Of a DNA stretch of 64,000 nucleotides, positions 12,017-22,733 are shown in pieces. The notes beneath the pieces are model-generated. The model searched no databases. It had not been told where the DNA came from and saw only the letters and a list, made by a program, of their open reading frames with translations. Made by a program: the position numbers and the translations under genes. The stretch's first letter is position 1. Each line of letters begins with the position of its first letter. This DNA comes from Pegoplata infirma. Its lineage: Eukaryota > Arthropoda > Insecta > Diptera > Anthomyiidae. The DNA lies in contig OY992536.1 in NCBI GenBank assembly GCA_963921195.1, positions 233,280,023-233,344,022 on the forward strand, in the 5' to 3' direction.

Positions 12017-12566
12017 AGAGTTGTGTCGTTCACGAACGAACTAGTTCAATTGAACTAGTCACTTAACTGAGCGGTTTATCTAGTTCGGTCATTTCAGCTC
12101 TTTTAGGTCTTTTCGTTCATTCAGCTCAATTGGTCATTACTTCATTTTGATCTTTCAGTTCGGTTGTTCAATTTTTTTTTTTGTTAATTTTGTCATTAGA
12201 CGTTAGTTTTTTCTCCTCTTTTGGCACGTTTTCTCATCATTTATGTTTTTTTTTTTTTAATTTTATATACATATGTATATTTATTTTTGTTTTCTTTTTT
12301 TAATGTTTTTATTCAACATTTTTGTATTTTTTTAACAAAAACCAAACAACAGACATTATCGAAATGATTCGATCACGAACTGTTGAACGAAAACCAAAAT
12401 TGACCGATTTGAACTAGATGAACGACCAACAGACATGATCAAAATGATTCGTTCACAAACTGTTGAACGAAAAAGCCAAAAGAGCGATTGAACTAGATAA
12501 ACGAACTAGGTCTTTTATCAGAAATTAACGAGAATGAGCGCCCACTCAATTGAACGACTAAGCACA
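12017..12566. repeat. GTTC/GAAC-rich element with internal tandem duplication
   Basis: The left side carries GTCGTTCACGAACGAACTAG and GTTCAATTGAAC palindromes. The right side carries reverse-complement words such as GAACTAGATAAACGAACTAG. Two adjacent copies of an approximately 80-base unit (starting ACAGACATTATC at 12350 and ACAGACATGATC at 12430) share the words ATGATTCG, ACTGTTGAACGAAAA and GAACTAGAT. It appears to be inserted inside one of the degenerate repeats of the preceding region, since the flanking sequence resumes at 12571. Non-coding. Confidence 0.5.
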
Positions 12567-12792
12567 GGTCTAAGAGAGATGCTTAATATGTTCTAAGGGA
12601 ATAACCGTCATACTCGCGATATTCGGGATTTAAAATTGTAAGACCTAGGTACTACAAAAATAACATTTTTATGCTTTTGGGATAGTTAATAAATCTAAAT
12701 AGAAAATGCATTGTGTTCTTTTGCGAAAAAAAAATTTCCGCGAAAAAATTTTTTTTTCGAAAAATTTTATGGCTGTTATGTATTGTATTCTA
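12567..12792. other. Spacer with TTCGCG/CGCGAA-rich sequence
   Basis: Contains TCGCGATATTCGGG near 12615 and repeated CGCGAAAAAA words near 12720-12755. Similar words occur at 14900-14940 and 17055-17135. The 11-base sequence ATTGTATTCTA ends at 12792 and is repeated at 14841-14851. No gene. Confidence 0.4.
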
Positions 12793-13089
12793 AGGTTGGC
12801 AATCGAAACGAATAACGGTATCGATATCGGTATTGGTATCGTTTTTTTATTTATTTCGGTATCGGTATCGGTTACGGTATTTGAGTTGAATCGGTTACGG
12901 TATTACCGATACCGAAACGTCGATACCGGTACGTACCGGTATTATCGAAAAAAATTTTAAAAATATAAAAAACGCATAAAAACATATATTTTTTTTTTTC
13001 AATTTTAATACTAAAACACGTATTTACGTATTTATTTTTAGCATTTTTGCTAAAATGTGCTTTAAAATGTGAAAAAGAATTAAAATTGC

Positions 13090-14207
13090 GTTTTCTTAGG
13101 GGGTCGGCTGGGACGTTGCCGGACCACGCCTACTAAAGGGGGCGGACCGAGAAAACTGTAATTTTCTTATCCCCTTGATCAAAGTGCAGGACTTTGAAGT
13201 TATTCTGACATAAAAAGGTTTCATTTGTTGCAGAAAGTAAAAAAATATGTAGAAAAGTAGAAGAGTTAAATACGACTTACAAGGAAGGTCTCCCTGGTGT
13301 CACCCGCCGATCTTTATGGAATTGGTTTTATTTTGTAGAGTATAAAAAATAAAGGGACACGTATTTTTTTTAGTGGCCCAAATTCACATTTAGGGGGTGA
13401 AAATGAGGGGGAAGAAACGGTCATTGTTCAGTTTTTTTGCGTTTATCCCATATATTATACATATAAACCTAGTCATGTTACACACCAAATGAAAGGTCTT
13501 TGGAAAACCTATCTCCATGTGCAAAGAATGGTCCAAACATGCACAACTTTTCGTCATATTGAGTAAAATGACAAAATTGTTGGACATTTTTGTTAATAAG
13601 TCGAAAAATATTCACTTTTTTTACACGTTATTAGCATCACAAGATAGGTAATTTAATTACCTTTAATCTAATACCAAATACGCCTATATTAGTTTTGAGC
13701 AAATAGACGTAAATCGTTAAAAACTGAAAAAGGTCAATTTCCCTCCATGCAAATTGAACCTCCTAAAAATTAGTTTGGGCCGCTAAAAAAAAATAAGTGT
13801 CGAATTAATTTTCGTTCTGAACAACATATCCAAATGTCATGAAGACCGGAGGGTGACACCAGGGAAACTCTCCTTGTTAGCCGAATCCATGAATATCCAC
13901 GGTGCCCTTTTAAAGTGATAGTTAACAATTTTGATTAGAAATATTTTATTTTGAGTAAAAAACTTTTTTTAGTCATTTTTGAAAAAAAAAAGTTACAAAA
14001 TTTTTTTTTTGAGTGTAAAATTTTTTTCGAGTGTAAGTTTTTTTTTTGCCTAATTGTAAATTTATTTTTGAGTGACAAAAATACTTTGTTAAATATTTTT
14101 CTATGATTCTTCCATGTTTTTAAAGCTGGTTTAAAGGGTTTTTCAACATGTGGACTTAAGGTGAAACCAATTTGAAATTCACGGTTTTGTAATAATTTTT
14201 GAACCAC
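13090..14207 (+). mobile_element. Mini-me/DINE-like fragment interrupted by a MITE
   Basis: GAAGAGTTAAATACGACTTA at 13260-13279 continues after the MITE as GCCGAATCCATGAATATCC at 13880. Together these recreate the typical left end of the mini-me family. Upstream 13095-13200 holds the ACCACGCCTACTAAAGGGGG motif, and downstream reaches TTGAACCAC near 14200. The right-hand GACA tract and terminal hairpin are absent, so the copy is truncated. Confidence 0.55.
13280..13876. mobile_element. MITE, CAAGGGAAG family, copy 2 (TTA target duplication)
   Basis: This 597-base element with TIRs CAAGGAAGGTCTCCCTGG and CCAGGGAAACTCTCCTTG is flanked by TTA at 13277-13279 and 13877-13879. Internally it matches the 10643 copy in the opposite orientation. 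The interrupted host word ACGACTTA-GCCGAATCC shows the exact insertion point. Confidence 0.75.
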
Positions 14208-14472
14208 GAAGTCCTATAAATATCAAAAAAAAAATCCTTAGGCACCCACATCGCGGATTAAATAAAAACCCCCAAAAAACTTAACTATACTTAGGGTTGC
14301 AGAAAGTTTATATTGAGAGTCTAAATGATTTCAAAAAAATTTCGTGAAAATCAATAATTTTCTTCTGCTCCCGCATAGCGGTTGAAGTATGATTTTTTTT
14401 TTTTTTGGAAATGTTTACTTAATCCACGATGTGGGTGCCCAAAGATTTTTTTGATTTTTATGAGACTTCGGG
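14208..14472. repeat. Short palindromic element (265 bp)
   Basis: GAAGTCCTATAAATATCAAA at the left mirrors TTTGATTTTTATGAGACTTC at the right. Inside, GGCACCCACATCGCGGATTAA (near 14240) mirrors TTAATCCACGATGTGGGTGCC (near 14419). Non-coding. Confidence 0.6.
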
Positions 14473-14585
14473 GATAGGTTAGGTTGTAAGGTTAGGTTGT
14501 AAGTGGCTGCTGACGTTTTACGTCAACACACGTAGACTCTGAGGTCCATTGTGATACCATTCGGGGACTTCGGGGATGCATTAGG
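14473..14585 (-). mobile_element. 3' end fragment of a LINE with CCTAACC-type tail
   Basis: Read on the minus strand this ends in repeated ACAACCTAACC units, preceded by TGACGTAAAACGTCAGCAGC and TGGTATCACAATGGACC. The arrangement resembles the 3' end of the RNase H LINE at 62160-62226 (GGTATCAC, ACGTCAACC, then CCTAACCTAACC). It is most likely a very short 5'-truncated copy of a related LINE. Confidence 0.45.
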
Positions 14586-14851
14586 AGTACGATTATTCAT
14601 TTACAAAAACCAAAAAAATTAAAAATTTTCTATTATTTTTTTTTGTAAAAAAAAACATATTTTTTAGGAAAAACCGTTTTAATACCGTTTCAATACCGTT
14701 ACGTACCGGTATCGAAGGAAAAGGTTTTGGATACCGGTATCCGATACCAAAACTAAGTTTCGGTATTGGTATTGGTACCGGTATTCAACTTAAAGGGTTT
14801 TGAAACGGATAACGGTATTGAAAAGGTATCGATTGCCAACATTGTATTCTA

Positions 14852-15125
14852 CTCATTTTCATAAATTAATAGGAAAATAAAAAAAAAAATTGAAAAAAAA
14901 AATTCGCGAAAAAAAATTCGCAAAAAAAAAATTCCGCGAACAATTTTTTTTTTTTTTTTTTGAATATTTAATAGAGTTTAGATAATAAACATTCAGCAAT
15001 TGTTTAATTAATATAAAAAAACATATTTTTTTGCACTTAAAAATAACAAAAAAATAATCGCGAATATCGCTAATACATACGCTAACCTTGAAAAAACTGA
15101 TATTACTATGGGATTTAGTATACAC
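14852..15125. other. AT-rich spacer with CGCGAA words
   Basis: Contains repeated TTCGCGAAAAAAAA motifs near 14900-14940 and TCGCGAATATCGCTAATACA near 15058. The latter resembles 17255-17275 beyond the next element, so the two spacers are diverged copies of one repeat. No gene. Confidence 0.4.
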
Positions 15126-16990
15126 TAGGGTGGCTCGTTTTTGGGCTTTTCTCTCTGATCAAATTCTAATACCCGCCAAAAGTGTCGGTCCCCTAAGGGT
15201 AACTCACGTGCAAAATATCACTCCGATCGGAGTTTATCTTCTGTCTCCACTTTGAGCCTCAAAATTGGGGTTTTTGCAAAAAAGGACTTCTTTTACAAAA
15301 AAATAAAAAAAATTTAAGTTTTTTTATTAAAATGATTAAAAAAATTTTTTTGTATAATATTTGATCGTAAATACTTAAATATGAAATTTAAAGATTTTAC
15401 GGTATCATTAACCCGTTCAAACTTGATACCAAAAAAATGGCATGATTTTGGGGCCGTTCTCAAAACACCTTTTTTCAAAATTTGAAAATTTTATTAAAAA
15501 AAAATTTTAAATATACCATTTTTTCTTTCTGAATTCATTAAGAACACCTTGGAGAAGAAAAATGTAAAATATGGCGGATATCCGTCGAGCCACTTTTTGG
15601 GAATCACGGGGGGAAGTTAGCGGATTTCAAGAAAATGTTGGTTTTATCAATAATTTGGATTAATAAAATCTTATAAATTTCATTTTTGGGCAAATTAACT
15701 TTTTTTTGGTGTCGTGGCATTCCATTAGATAACTTTAAGTCTGTCATGAAATCTTACCGATCTAGGACGTCTTTAACCCACATTGGCTGTGGGTCAAAAA
15801 TGACCCCCGCATGAAATTTGAAGTTTAAAGCTTAAATTTTGTGCTATAAACAAGTATAAAACGGCTTTTGTGCTTTTTACTCCAACTAGTATTTCGTATT
15901 AATATATTATCTTTAAAAAAATCGTTAACCCTTCTTGGTAGGGGGTCAGAAATGACCCATTCAATAAAAAATATAAATTTTGTTGATATCAAAAAATTCA
16001 AGCACTATGCCGAAAAGTTTTTGCCGGGGTCATTTTTGACCCCTGGCCAATGTGGGTTAAAGATATCTTAAAAAGGTGAAATTTTATGGCTGATTTAAAG
16101 TTATTAAATAGACTGCCACAAATTAATTTTCTATAAAAAATATATACTTTTTATTAAATGGGTCATTTTTACCCCCTACCAAGAAGGGTTAACGATTTTT
16201 TTAAAGATAATATATTAATACGAAATAATAGTTAGGGTAAAAAACACAAAAGCCTTTTTATACTTGTTAATAGCACAAAATTTAAGCTTTAAACTTCAAA
16301 TTTCCTGCGGGGGTCATTTTTGACCCCCAGCTAATGTGGGTTAAAGACGTCCTAGATCTGTAATATTTCATGACAGACTTAAGGTTATCTAATAGAATGA
16401 CACGACACCAAAAAACAGTTAATTTGCCCAAAAATGAAATTTATAAGATATTATTAATCCAAATTATTGATAAAACCAACATTTCCTTGAAATCCGCTAA
16501 CTTCCCCCCGCGATTCCCAAAAAGTGGCTCTACGGATATCCGCCATATTTCACATTTTTCTCCTCCAAGGTGTTTTTAATGAATTCAGAAAGAAAAAATG
16601 GTATATTTAAAATTTTTATTTAATAAAATTTTCAAATTTTGAAAAAAGGTGTTTTGAGAACGGCCCTAAAATCATGCCATTTTTTTGGTATCAAGTTTGA
16701 ACGGGTTAATGATACCGTAAAATCTTTAAATTTCATATTTAAGTATTTACGATCAAATATTATACAAAAAATTTTTTTTAATTATTTTAATAAAGAAACT
16801 TAAATTTTTTTATTTTTTTTTTTTTAAAGTCCTTTTTTGCAAAAACCCCAATTTTGAGGCTCAAAGTGGAGACAGAAGATAAACTCCGATCGGAGTGATA
16901 TTTTGCAAGTGAGTTACCCTTAGGGGACCGACACTTTTGGCGGGTATTAGAATTTGATCAGAGAGAAAAGCCAAAAAACGAGCCACCCTA
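15126..16990. mobile_element. TAGGGTGG TIR element, 1.87 kb, near-complete palindrome (8-bp TSD)
   Basis: The element begins TAGGGTGGCTCGTTTTTGG and ends CCAAAAAACGAGCCACCCTA. An exact 8-base direct repeat GTATACAC lies immediately outside (15118-15125 and 16991-16998). The whole interior is mirrored over arms of about 900 bases, including CTCCGATCGGAGT and GTCGGTCCCCTAAGGG. An 8-bp duplication with a TAGGG terminus fits the hAT superfamily (an inference). There is no transposase. Several GGGTCA-N4/5-TGACCC palindromes lie in the arms. Confidence 0.85.
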
Positions 16991-16998
16991 GTATACAC

Positions 16999-17339
16999 GA
17001 ACTAGATTTACCAGACGGTTGTCGTAAATTAAAATCAAACTAAAAATATTTGTATTGAACAAGTTTTTTCACGAAAATAAAGATTTTTCGCGAACAAAAA
17101 ATTTTTTCGCGAACAAAAAATTTTTTCGCGAAAAAAATTACGGTATTATGGTTTGTTATGTTAGTTTAACAGGCTTGACTGGTTTTAAATTTAAAAATTA
17201 TCGCAAAATTTTAAAAATATCGTTTTTATTGTACTTGAGCATCAACATTTTAAATCGCGAATATAAGCGCTAACTTCGAAAAACGGCTACACCATTGAAT
17301 TCAGCGTACTTGAATTAACTTTACCAGTAGGGTGACCAG
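16999..17339. other. Spacer between two TAGGGTGG elements
   Basis: Holds repeated TTTTTTCGCGAACAAAAAAT units at 17085-17140, then sequence similar to 15040-15090. Just before the next element lies TAGGGTGACCAG (17328-17339), itself like the terminus of the element at 50059. No gene. Confidence 0.4.
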
Positions 17340-19469
17340 TAGTGTGGTTCATATATGGCACTTTTTTTTTTTTTTTGGATTTTTGTATGGGGCACCCGGA
17401 ATATATATTAAGCACCATGGAAAACTGACCCGTGATTTTTTTCAAATTTTTTCATTAACATTTAGGGGTCGCTACCGGGCCCTAAACTTTGGGTCATAAA
17501 AAAAAATTTTTCACACAATGAAAAAAAAAAATTTCGTTTTTTTTATATTTTTTTTTTTTATTATAATTTAACTTCATTAGCTTATTAACGGCAAAAGATT
17601 TCATTTTGGTGGGACAAGTTTTTCAGTTCCAAAATTGACCATGAAAAAAAAAATTGAGGCTGGTTGGGGTCTTACTCTAAAATTTTTTTAAAATTTTTTT
17701 TTTTTTAGTTTTGATAAGCTTACGCTATAGGTCTTTAGTCCCTCTTGATACTACATTCTTCGTAAAAATTTTTGTTCTTTCCGAAACATCATTAACATGC
17801 GGCGAAAATCAAACGGATATTAAACAAGTAGAAAAGTTAAATTCGACTTTGCCGAATCTATGAATACCCTCCACAATGCATTTTTTTAAAGGGTAGTACA
17901 TTTTTTTATGTGAAAAACTTAACAATTTTGTTTAGAAATATTTTATTTTAAGTAAAAAACTCTTTTTTTGTCATTTTTTTTTTTTTAAAGAAAAATTAAA
18001 TTTTTTTTTTTTTTGAGTGTAAAATTTTTTTCGAGTGTAATGTTTTTTTTACTGTAAAAATATTTCTTACACAAAATATTGTAATTTTTGTAAAAAAAAA
18101 AATTTTTTTTGTGTAAATTTTTTTTTGAGTGTAAAATTTTTTTGAGTTTAAAATTTTTTTTGGGTGTAAAATTTTTTTCGAGTGTAATTTTTAAGTTACC
18201 AATGCTTTTAAAACTAAACAAGTTTAAAAAGCATTGCTTTAAAATTAAACAAGTTTGAAAAGCATTGTTAAGTTACCACCAATGCTTTTAAAACTTGTTA
18301 AAACACGTGGCATTTTAGATGAAACTAATCTGAAATTCAAGGTTTTGCTTATAACTTTTGAACCACTGGACCGATTGAGCTGAAATTTAAAACCAAACAG
18401 ACCCGGGGAACGGCAAAGATACGTGCCAAGCTTCAGTAGTATCATTATTCGTCTTTCGAAAGTAATCGTGTTTTTTATCTCGTAAATTCGCGAAATACCC
18501 TTGCCGAAATTTACTCTTTTGCTCATAACTTTTGAACCACTGGACCGATTTGGCTGGATTGCAATACCAACCTGACCAGGTAAATGACAAACATATATGC
18601 CAAACTTCAGTAGCCTCTGTAAAGTCTTTCAAAAGTTAGCGTGTTTTCTACGGACAGACAGACAGACGGACGGACGGACGGACGGACGGACGGACATCGC
18701 TAGATCGACTTAAAATCGATCGAGGATCATAAATATATATACTTTATGGGGTCCTAGACCAATATTTCGAGGTGTTACAAACGGAATGACAAACTTATAT
18801 ATACCCTCTATCACTAGAGTGGAGGGTATAAAAAAAAAAAAAAATATTTTCAATGTAAATTTTGGAAATTACATACTTTTCCGACCATATCGAATTTTTG
18901 TTTGCCGGTAATAAGCTGGATTAGCTTATCAAATTATAATTAAAAATTAAAAAAAAAAATCGATTTTTTTCACCGTTTTTTTTTTTTTTTTTTTTTTTTA
19001 ATATCCGTTTGATTTTCGGCGCATGTTAATGATGTTTCGGAAAGAACAAAAATTTTTACAAAGAATGTATTATCAAGAGGGACTAAAGACCTATAACGTA
19101 AGCTTATCAAAACTAAAAAAAAAAAAATTTTAAAAAAATTTTAGAGTAGACCCCAACCAGCCTCAATTTTTTTTTTCATGGTCAATTTTGGAACTGAAAA
19201 ACTTGTCCCAACAAAATGAAATCTTTTGCCGTTAATAAGCTAATGAAGTTAAACTATAATAAAAAAAAAATATAAAAAAAACGAAATTTTTTTTTTTTCA
19301 TTGTGTGAAATTTTTTTTTTTTATATCCCAAAGTTCAGGGCCCGGTAGCGACCCCTAAACCTTAATATAAAAATTTGAAAAAAATCACGTGTCATTTTTT
19401 CACGGTGCTTAATATATATTCCGGGTGCCCCATTCAAAAATCCAACTTTTGTTTTTATGAACCACCCTA
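17340..19469. mobile_element. TAGGGTGG-type TIR element, palindromic, with nested mini-me (8-bp TSD)
   Basis: The left end TAGTGTGGTTCATA and right end TATGAACCACCCTA are inverted. GTGACCAG occurs on both sides (17332-17339 and 19470-19477). The arms continue with GGGGCACCCGGAATATATAT and its complement near 19418, and with GAAACATCATTAACATGCGG near 17781 and its complement near 19022. A mini-me copy sits near the centre. Non-autonomous and hAT-like by TSD length. Confidence 0.8.
17822..18830 (+). mobile_element. Full-length mini-me/DINE-like element
   Basis: The left end is ACAAGTAGAAAAGTTAAATT followed by GCCGAATCTATGAATACCCTCC. The right end is a TA-rich core (ATATATACTTTATGGGG) followed by the hairpin TATACCCTC-loop-GAGGGTATA. 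A GACA/GACG tract lies at 18651-18694. The interior has (TCGAGTGTAA)-like runs and a duplicated phrase ACTTTTGAACCACTGGACCG (18355 and 18532). This matches the known dipteran mini-me organisation, with (TA)n and (GTCY)n flanking a conserved core. There is no Rep/helicase. Confidence 0.75.
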
Positions 19470-19477
19470 GTGACCAG

Positions 19478-20564
19478 CTTGTTAAAAAAAAGTGTCAAAT
19501 TCGAGCACAGTGTTATTATTACGATTTTTTTAGACGTTCTGGCGTTTTAGAGAAGAATAATATAATATAAAGGACCTTAAGTCGTTTTTCCGGTTTAAAT
19601 GAAAATTTACACACAGTTTGCTAGTTAAATGGTTTCAGCAGTATCACTTTTTGTAAATTTGCGGGCATAATTGTAGTTAAAACATATTTTTTTAATTTCA
19701 GGACATAGTGGCGTGTTCTGCAACCGAATTTTTCAAAAATTCATATTTTTTTTTTTGAATTTAAAAAATATCTGACAACTCAAATAACTGACAAGCTCAA
19801 CGCGCTGTGCGGTATAGAATTACCACAAAATATCTTTAAGTTTTAGAAATTAAATTTTCTTCTGAATTTTTAAATCAAACACTTATAACTAATAAAATTA
19901 AAACCCATGTTCAATTTGCACTAACAAAAAAAAAAATAAATCCTAATATTTTCACCTTTCTTTATAAAATATCCTTAAATTTAAAAATCCCATTTCACTA
20001 TTCACAACACAATCAAATCAATAACCATATTAACATCTAATAATAACACTCATACGTCATGTGGTACAATTTTGATTAAATCCTTAGTAGCAATAATTCA
20101 TAATACATATAAAACATTCCATACCAAGTGTCCAGCGATAAAAAACATGCACTCAAAAAACTATGAAGGTAAATTCCAGTGAATATTCACTTAAAACAAT
20201 GCAATTTTATTTAAAAACCATTCCACAGTTTTTGCATTTATATTAAAAACATATTACAGTCAATTTTAAATGTTAATTTAATGACTGACCAAAATATTAA
20301 AAAACTAGTGAATATTCATTTATTTTGTATTGAAAAAGTGTAAAATTATAGAAAAAAATAATTTACTGCCGAAATAGAATGTAACAGAAAATTCATTTTT
20401 AAGACAGTAAATTTTTTTTTAAACTACAGAAACAGTAGAAAACAAGAAATCCTCAATAAAATTAAGGATATCTCTTTTAAAATAACTTTACTGATTACTT
20501 TTTAAAGTAACCTACAAACAGTAAATGACATAATTTTCTTAGTATCACAAATGAAATAAATTAA
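19478..20564. other. AT-rich non-coding stretch
   Basis: No gene. Sequence at 20150-20400 (AAATGTTAATTTAATGACTGAC) resembles 29140-29180, which suggests a dispersed repeat. Confidence 0.35.
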
Positions 20565-20673
20565 AGGGGGTCGGGTCCGACAATGTGCGATTTGGCAAAG
20601 AATGCCCCATATATATTATGGGTTCTTAGCTCAATATTTCAAGGTGTTACAAAAGAAATGACACACTCATACA
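20565..20673 (+). mobile_element. Mini-me right-end fragment
   Basis: ATATATTATGGGTTCTTAGC, then AATATTTCAAGGTGTTACAA and GAAATGACACACTCATAC, correspond to the conserved right end of the mini-me family. The terminal hairpin is lost at the junction with the next foldback. Confidence 0.5.
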
Positions 20674-21210
20674 TTAGACTGGCGTTTTTTTGTCATCTTT
20701 CGATTTTCCTAAGTGTCCGGGCAAATTTTTATTGTCCTAGGTCTAAAACTTATGTGGTACAAATTTGAGGTCAATCGGATTAAATTAACCCGTGGCGCCC
20801 GGCGGTCAAAGTTTTGGATTTTTGAAAAAAATAAAAAAAATTAAATTTTAAAAAAATTTATCAAAAGAAACATCATATTTGTTAATTTCGATGCGCTGAG
20901 CACGAATATCAAAAAAAAATTAAAATCGCTCTATCGGTTTTCGAGATATCGACATTTCAAATTTGTAAAAATGGTGGTTTTTTCCTACGTTCAAGAAATT
21001 TTTTAAAGAAGTCTCAATATTTCATTACGCCGACCCATTGGTAGAGCTTGAGACAATTCTTCATTTAAAACTAATTTGAGCCAAATCCGATCATTTCAAG
21101 CCGTGGCGCCCCGATCAAAGTTTTGGATTTTTAGAAACTTTTTACCAAAAACCCTAAACTTTGATCGAAGGGTGCCACGGGTTAAAATGATCGGATTTGG
21201 CTCCAATTAA
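20674..21210. mobile_element. GGGTTAATTTAATCCGATT-type foldback, copy 2 (partial)
   Basis: Matches the 3823 element over GTGTCCGGGCAAATTTTTAT, TTAACCCGTGGCGCCCGGCGG and GATGCGCTGAGCACGAATAT. Only one arm and the centre remain. The next element begins where the second arm should continue. Confidence 0.6.
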
Positions 21211-21268
21211 GAGGCATTCCACACCAAATATCCCGCAACAGAAAAACATGTGTCCCGTAAATTTCTGA

Positions 21269-21959
21269 ATAGCCCAGTTGGCAACGTCCTCGAGCCATCC
21301 CCAGTGGCGGAGCGATGACATGTCAGAGTCACACCTGACAACCACAAGACATCTCTATGTACTGGGTTGAGGACAGTTTCATACAAATTTTCAAAATGTC
21401 CTCACTCAAAGTCAGCAGTGGTCAGGGCTGACCTTCTGGGGACATGTCACCTAAGTCTTCTTTGGGGAAATGTCTGACATATGTAGGTCATGCGAAAATA
21501 CAAAAAATGTTCGTATTTCCTTTAGTTTTTACTTTTATCCATTTTCCTTTATAAATTATTTTTCTCATATTTAGAAAAAACTTTTCACCTTTTTTAGTCA
21601 CAACTGGATTTGAACCTGGAACCTCCAGTTTATTTGTCGCACACCTAACCACTTGTTTCAAACTTTATTTCTAAAATTATTTGTCTATTTATTACTTTTA
21701 TTCTACTTGCTAGATTCCATCTTTTTCTTGGAAATTAAAGAGTTGCCCAGATTTAAAATTCTAATTTAATACACTGCTATTCTGAAGACATTTCCTTTTA
21801 GACGTCTTAGAGGAATTGTCCACACTCTTAAAGCAAACATTCAGTGCTGACAATGTTAGGACATGTCATCAAGGATTGCCTATGATTTGTCAGAACCTGA
21901 AGACATTTCCTCAAGGAATCACTGTGGAAATTTCCTCAGTGACACATTTTCTAACTGAG
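21269..21959. mobile_element. Insertion of about 690 bp rich in GACATTTCC / GGAAATGTC motifs
   Basis: It sits inside the left arm of the surrounding foldback: the intact copy reads CTGAATAGGTTGTTTGG, whereas here CTGAATA and GGTTGTTTGG are about 690 bases apart. The insertion begins near CCCAGTTGG and ends near CTAACTGAG. It repeats GACATGTC, GGAAATGTC or GACATTTCC at least six times in opposing orientations, and it holds a tRNA-like sequence. The superfamily is not clear. Confidence 0.5.
21594..21656 (-). other. tRNA-like sequence within the 690-bp insertion
   Basis: On the minus strand GGTTCAAATCC (21606-21616) is an almost perfect B box, and AAGTGGTTAGGTGT (21640-21653) resembles an A box about 30 bases upstream. 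The stems are incomplete. This is most likely a tRNA-derived (SINE-like) relic. Confidence 0.4.
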
Positions 21960-22733
21960 AGGTTGTTTGGATAGCCCTATATAGAACTAAGAAAATTGTG
22001 TTTTTGGTTTTTCTAATTTTCAAAAACTGGGCTTAGAAGGCGTGGTCAAATATTGGAAAAATGGTCAAATTTGTGGCGAGTTGCCTTGATTAAATATTTA
22101 TCACATTAAAACGGATTGCACCACAATCTCAAAAATTTACATTCTTATATAGTTTTGTATGGGCTATCGATTAAAATTAATTGCATAAATATTACTCATT
22201 GGTAACGTTAAAACAAAGAAATACAAGCAAATTACAAAATTGTTATGAAATTTAAAGTTCAAATGCGATTTTCTCGAAAAAAACGAAGAAGGTGTTTCTG
22301 AATATTTTTGTGTGGATGGACAAACATCTAAACTTTTAAAAAAAAATTAAAAAAGAAAAAAAAAAGTGACACGTTTTTTAATAAATTGACATTTTTAAAA
22401 AATGGAAAATTTCAGAACGGGTTCTGAAAATTTATAAAAAAAAAAAAAAAAATTTAATCGATAGCTCATACAAAACTATATAAGAATGTTAATTTTTGAG
22501 ATTGTGGTGAACTCCGTTTTAATGTGATAAATATTTAATCAAGGCAACTCGCCCCTAATTTGACCATTTTTTCCAATATTTGACCACGCCTCCTAAGCCC
22601 AGTTTTTGAAAAATTGAAAAACCAAAAACGCAATTTTTTAAGTTCCATATAGAGCTATTCATACAATATATTCAGAAGTTTGGGGTACACATGTTTTTTT
22701 ACGCTGGAAATTTGGTGTGTAATGCTTCATATG

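Larger units (their letters stand above)
12793..14840. mobile_element. TIR element with GGTTGGCAATCG ends, heavily interrupted
   Basis: The left end AGGTTGGCAATCG and right end CGATTGCCAAC are inverted, and ATTGTATTCTA (11 bases) flanks both sides. Both arms are rich in ACCGGTA and CGGTATCG words. The termini resemble those of the MITE at 50254-50624 (CAGGGTTGGCAACCG), which is hAT-like. The core is occupied by a mini-me fragment, the 13280 MITE, a short palindrome and a LINE tail. Confidence 0.65.
21211..22733. mobile_element. TGAGGCATTCC-family foldback, copy 1, with internal insertion
   Basis: The left arm starts GAGGCATTCCACACCAAATA and the right arm ends with its diverged complement near 22710-22732. 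Between them are GGTTGTTTGGATAGCCCTAT, TAAGCCCAGTTTTTG and CACATTAAAACGG words on one arm and their complements on the other. Compared with the intact copy at 27175-28409, the left arm is interrupted between about 21269 and 21959. Confidence 0.7.
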
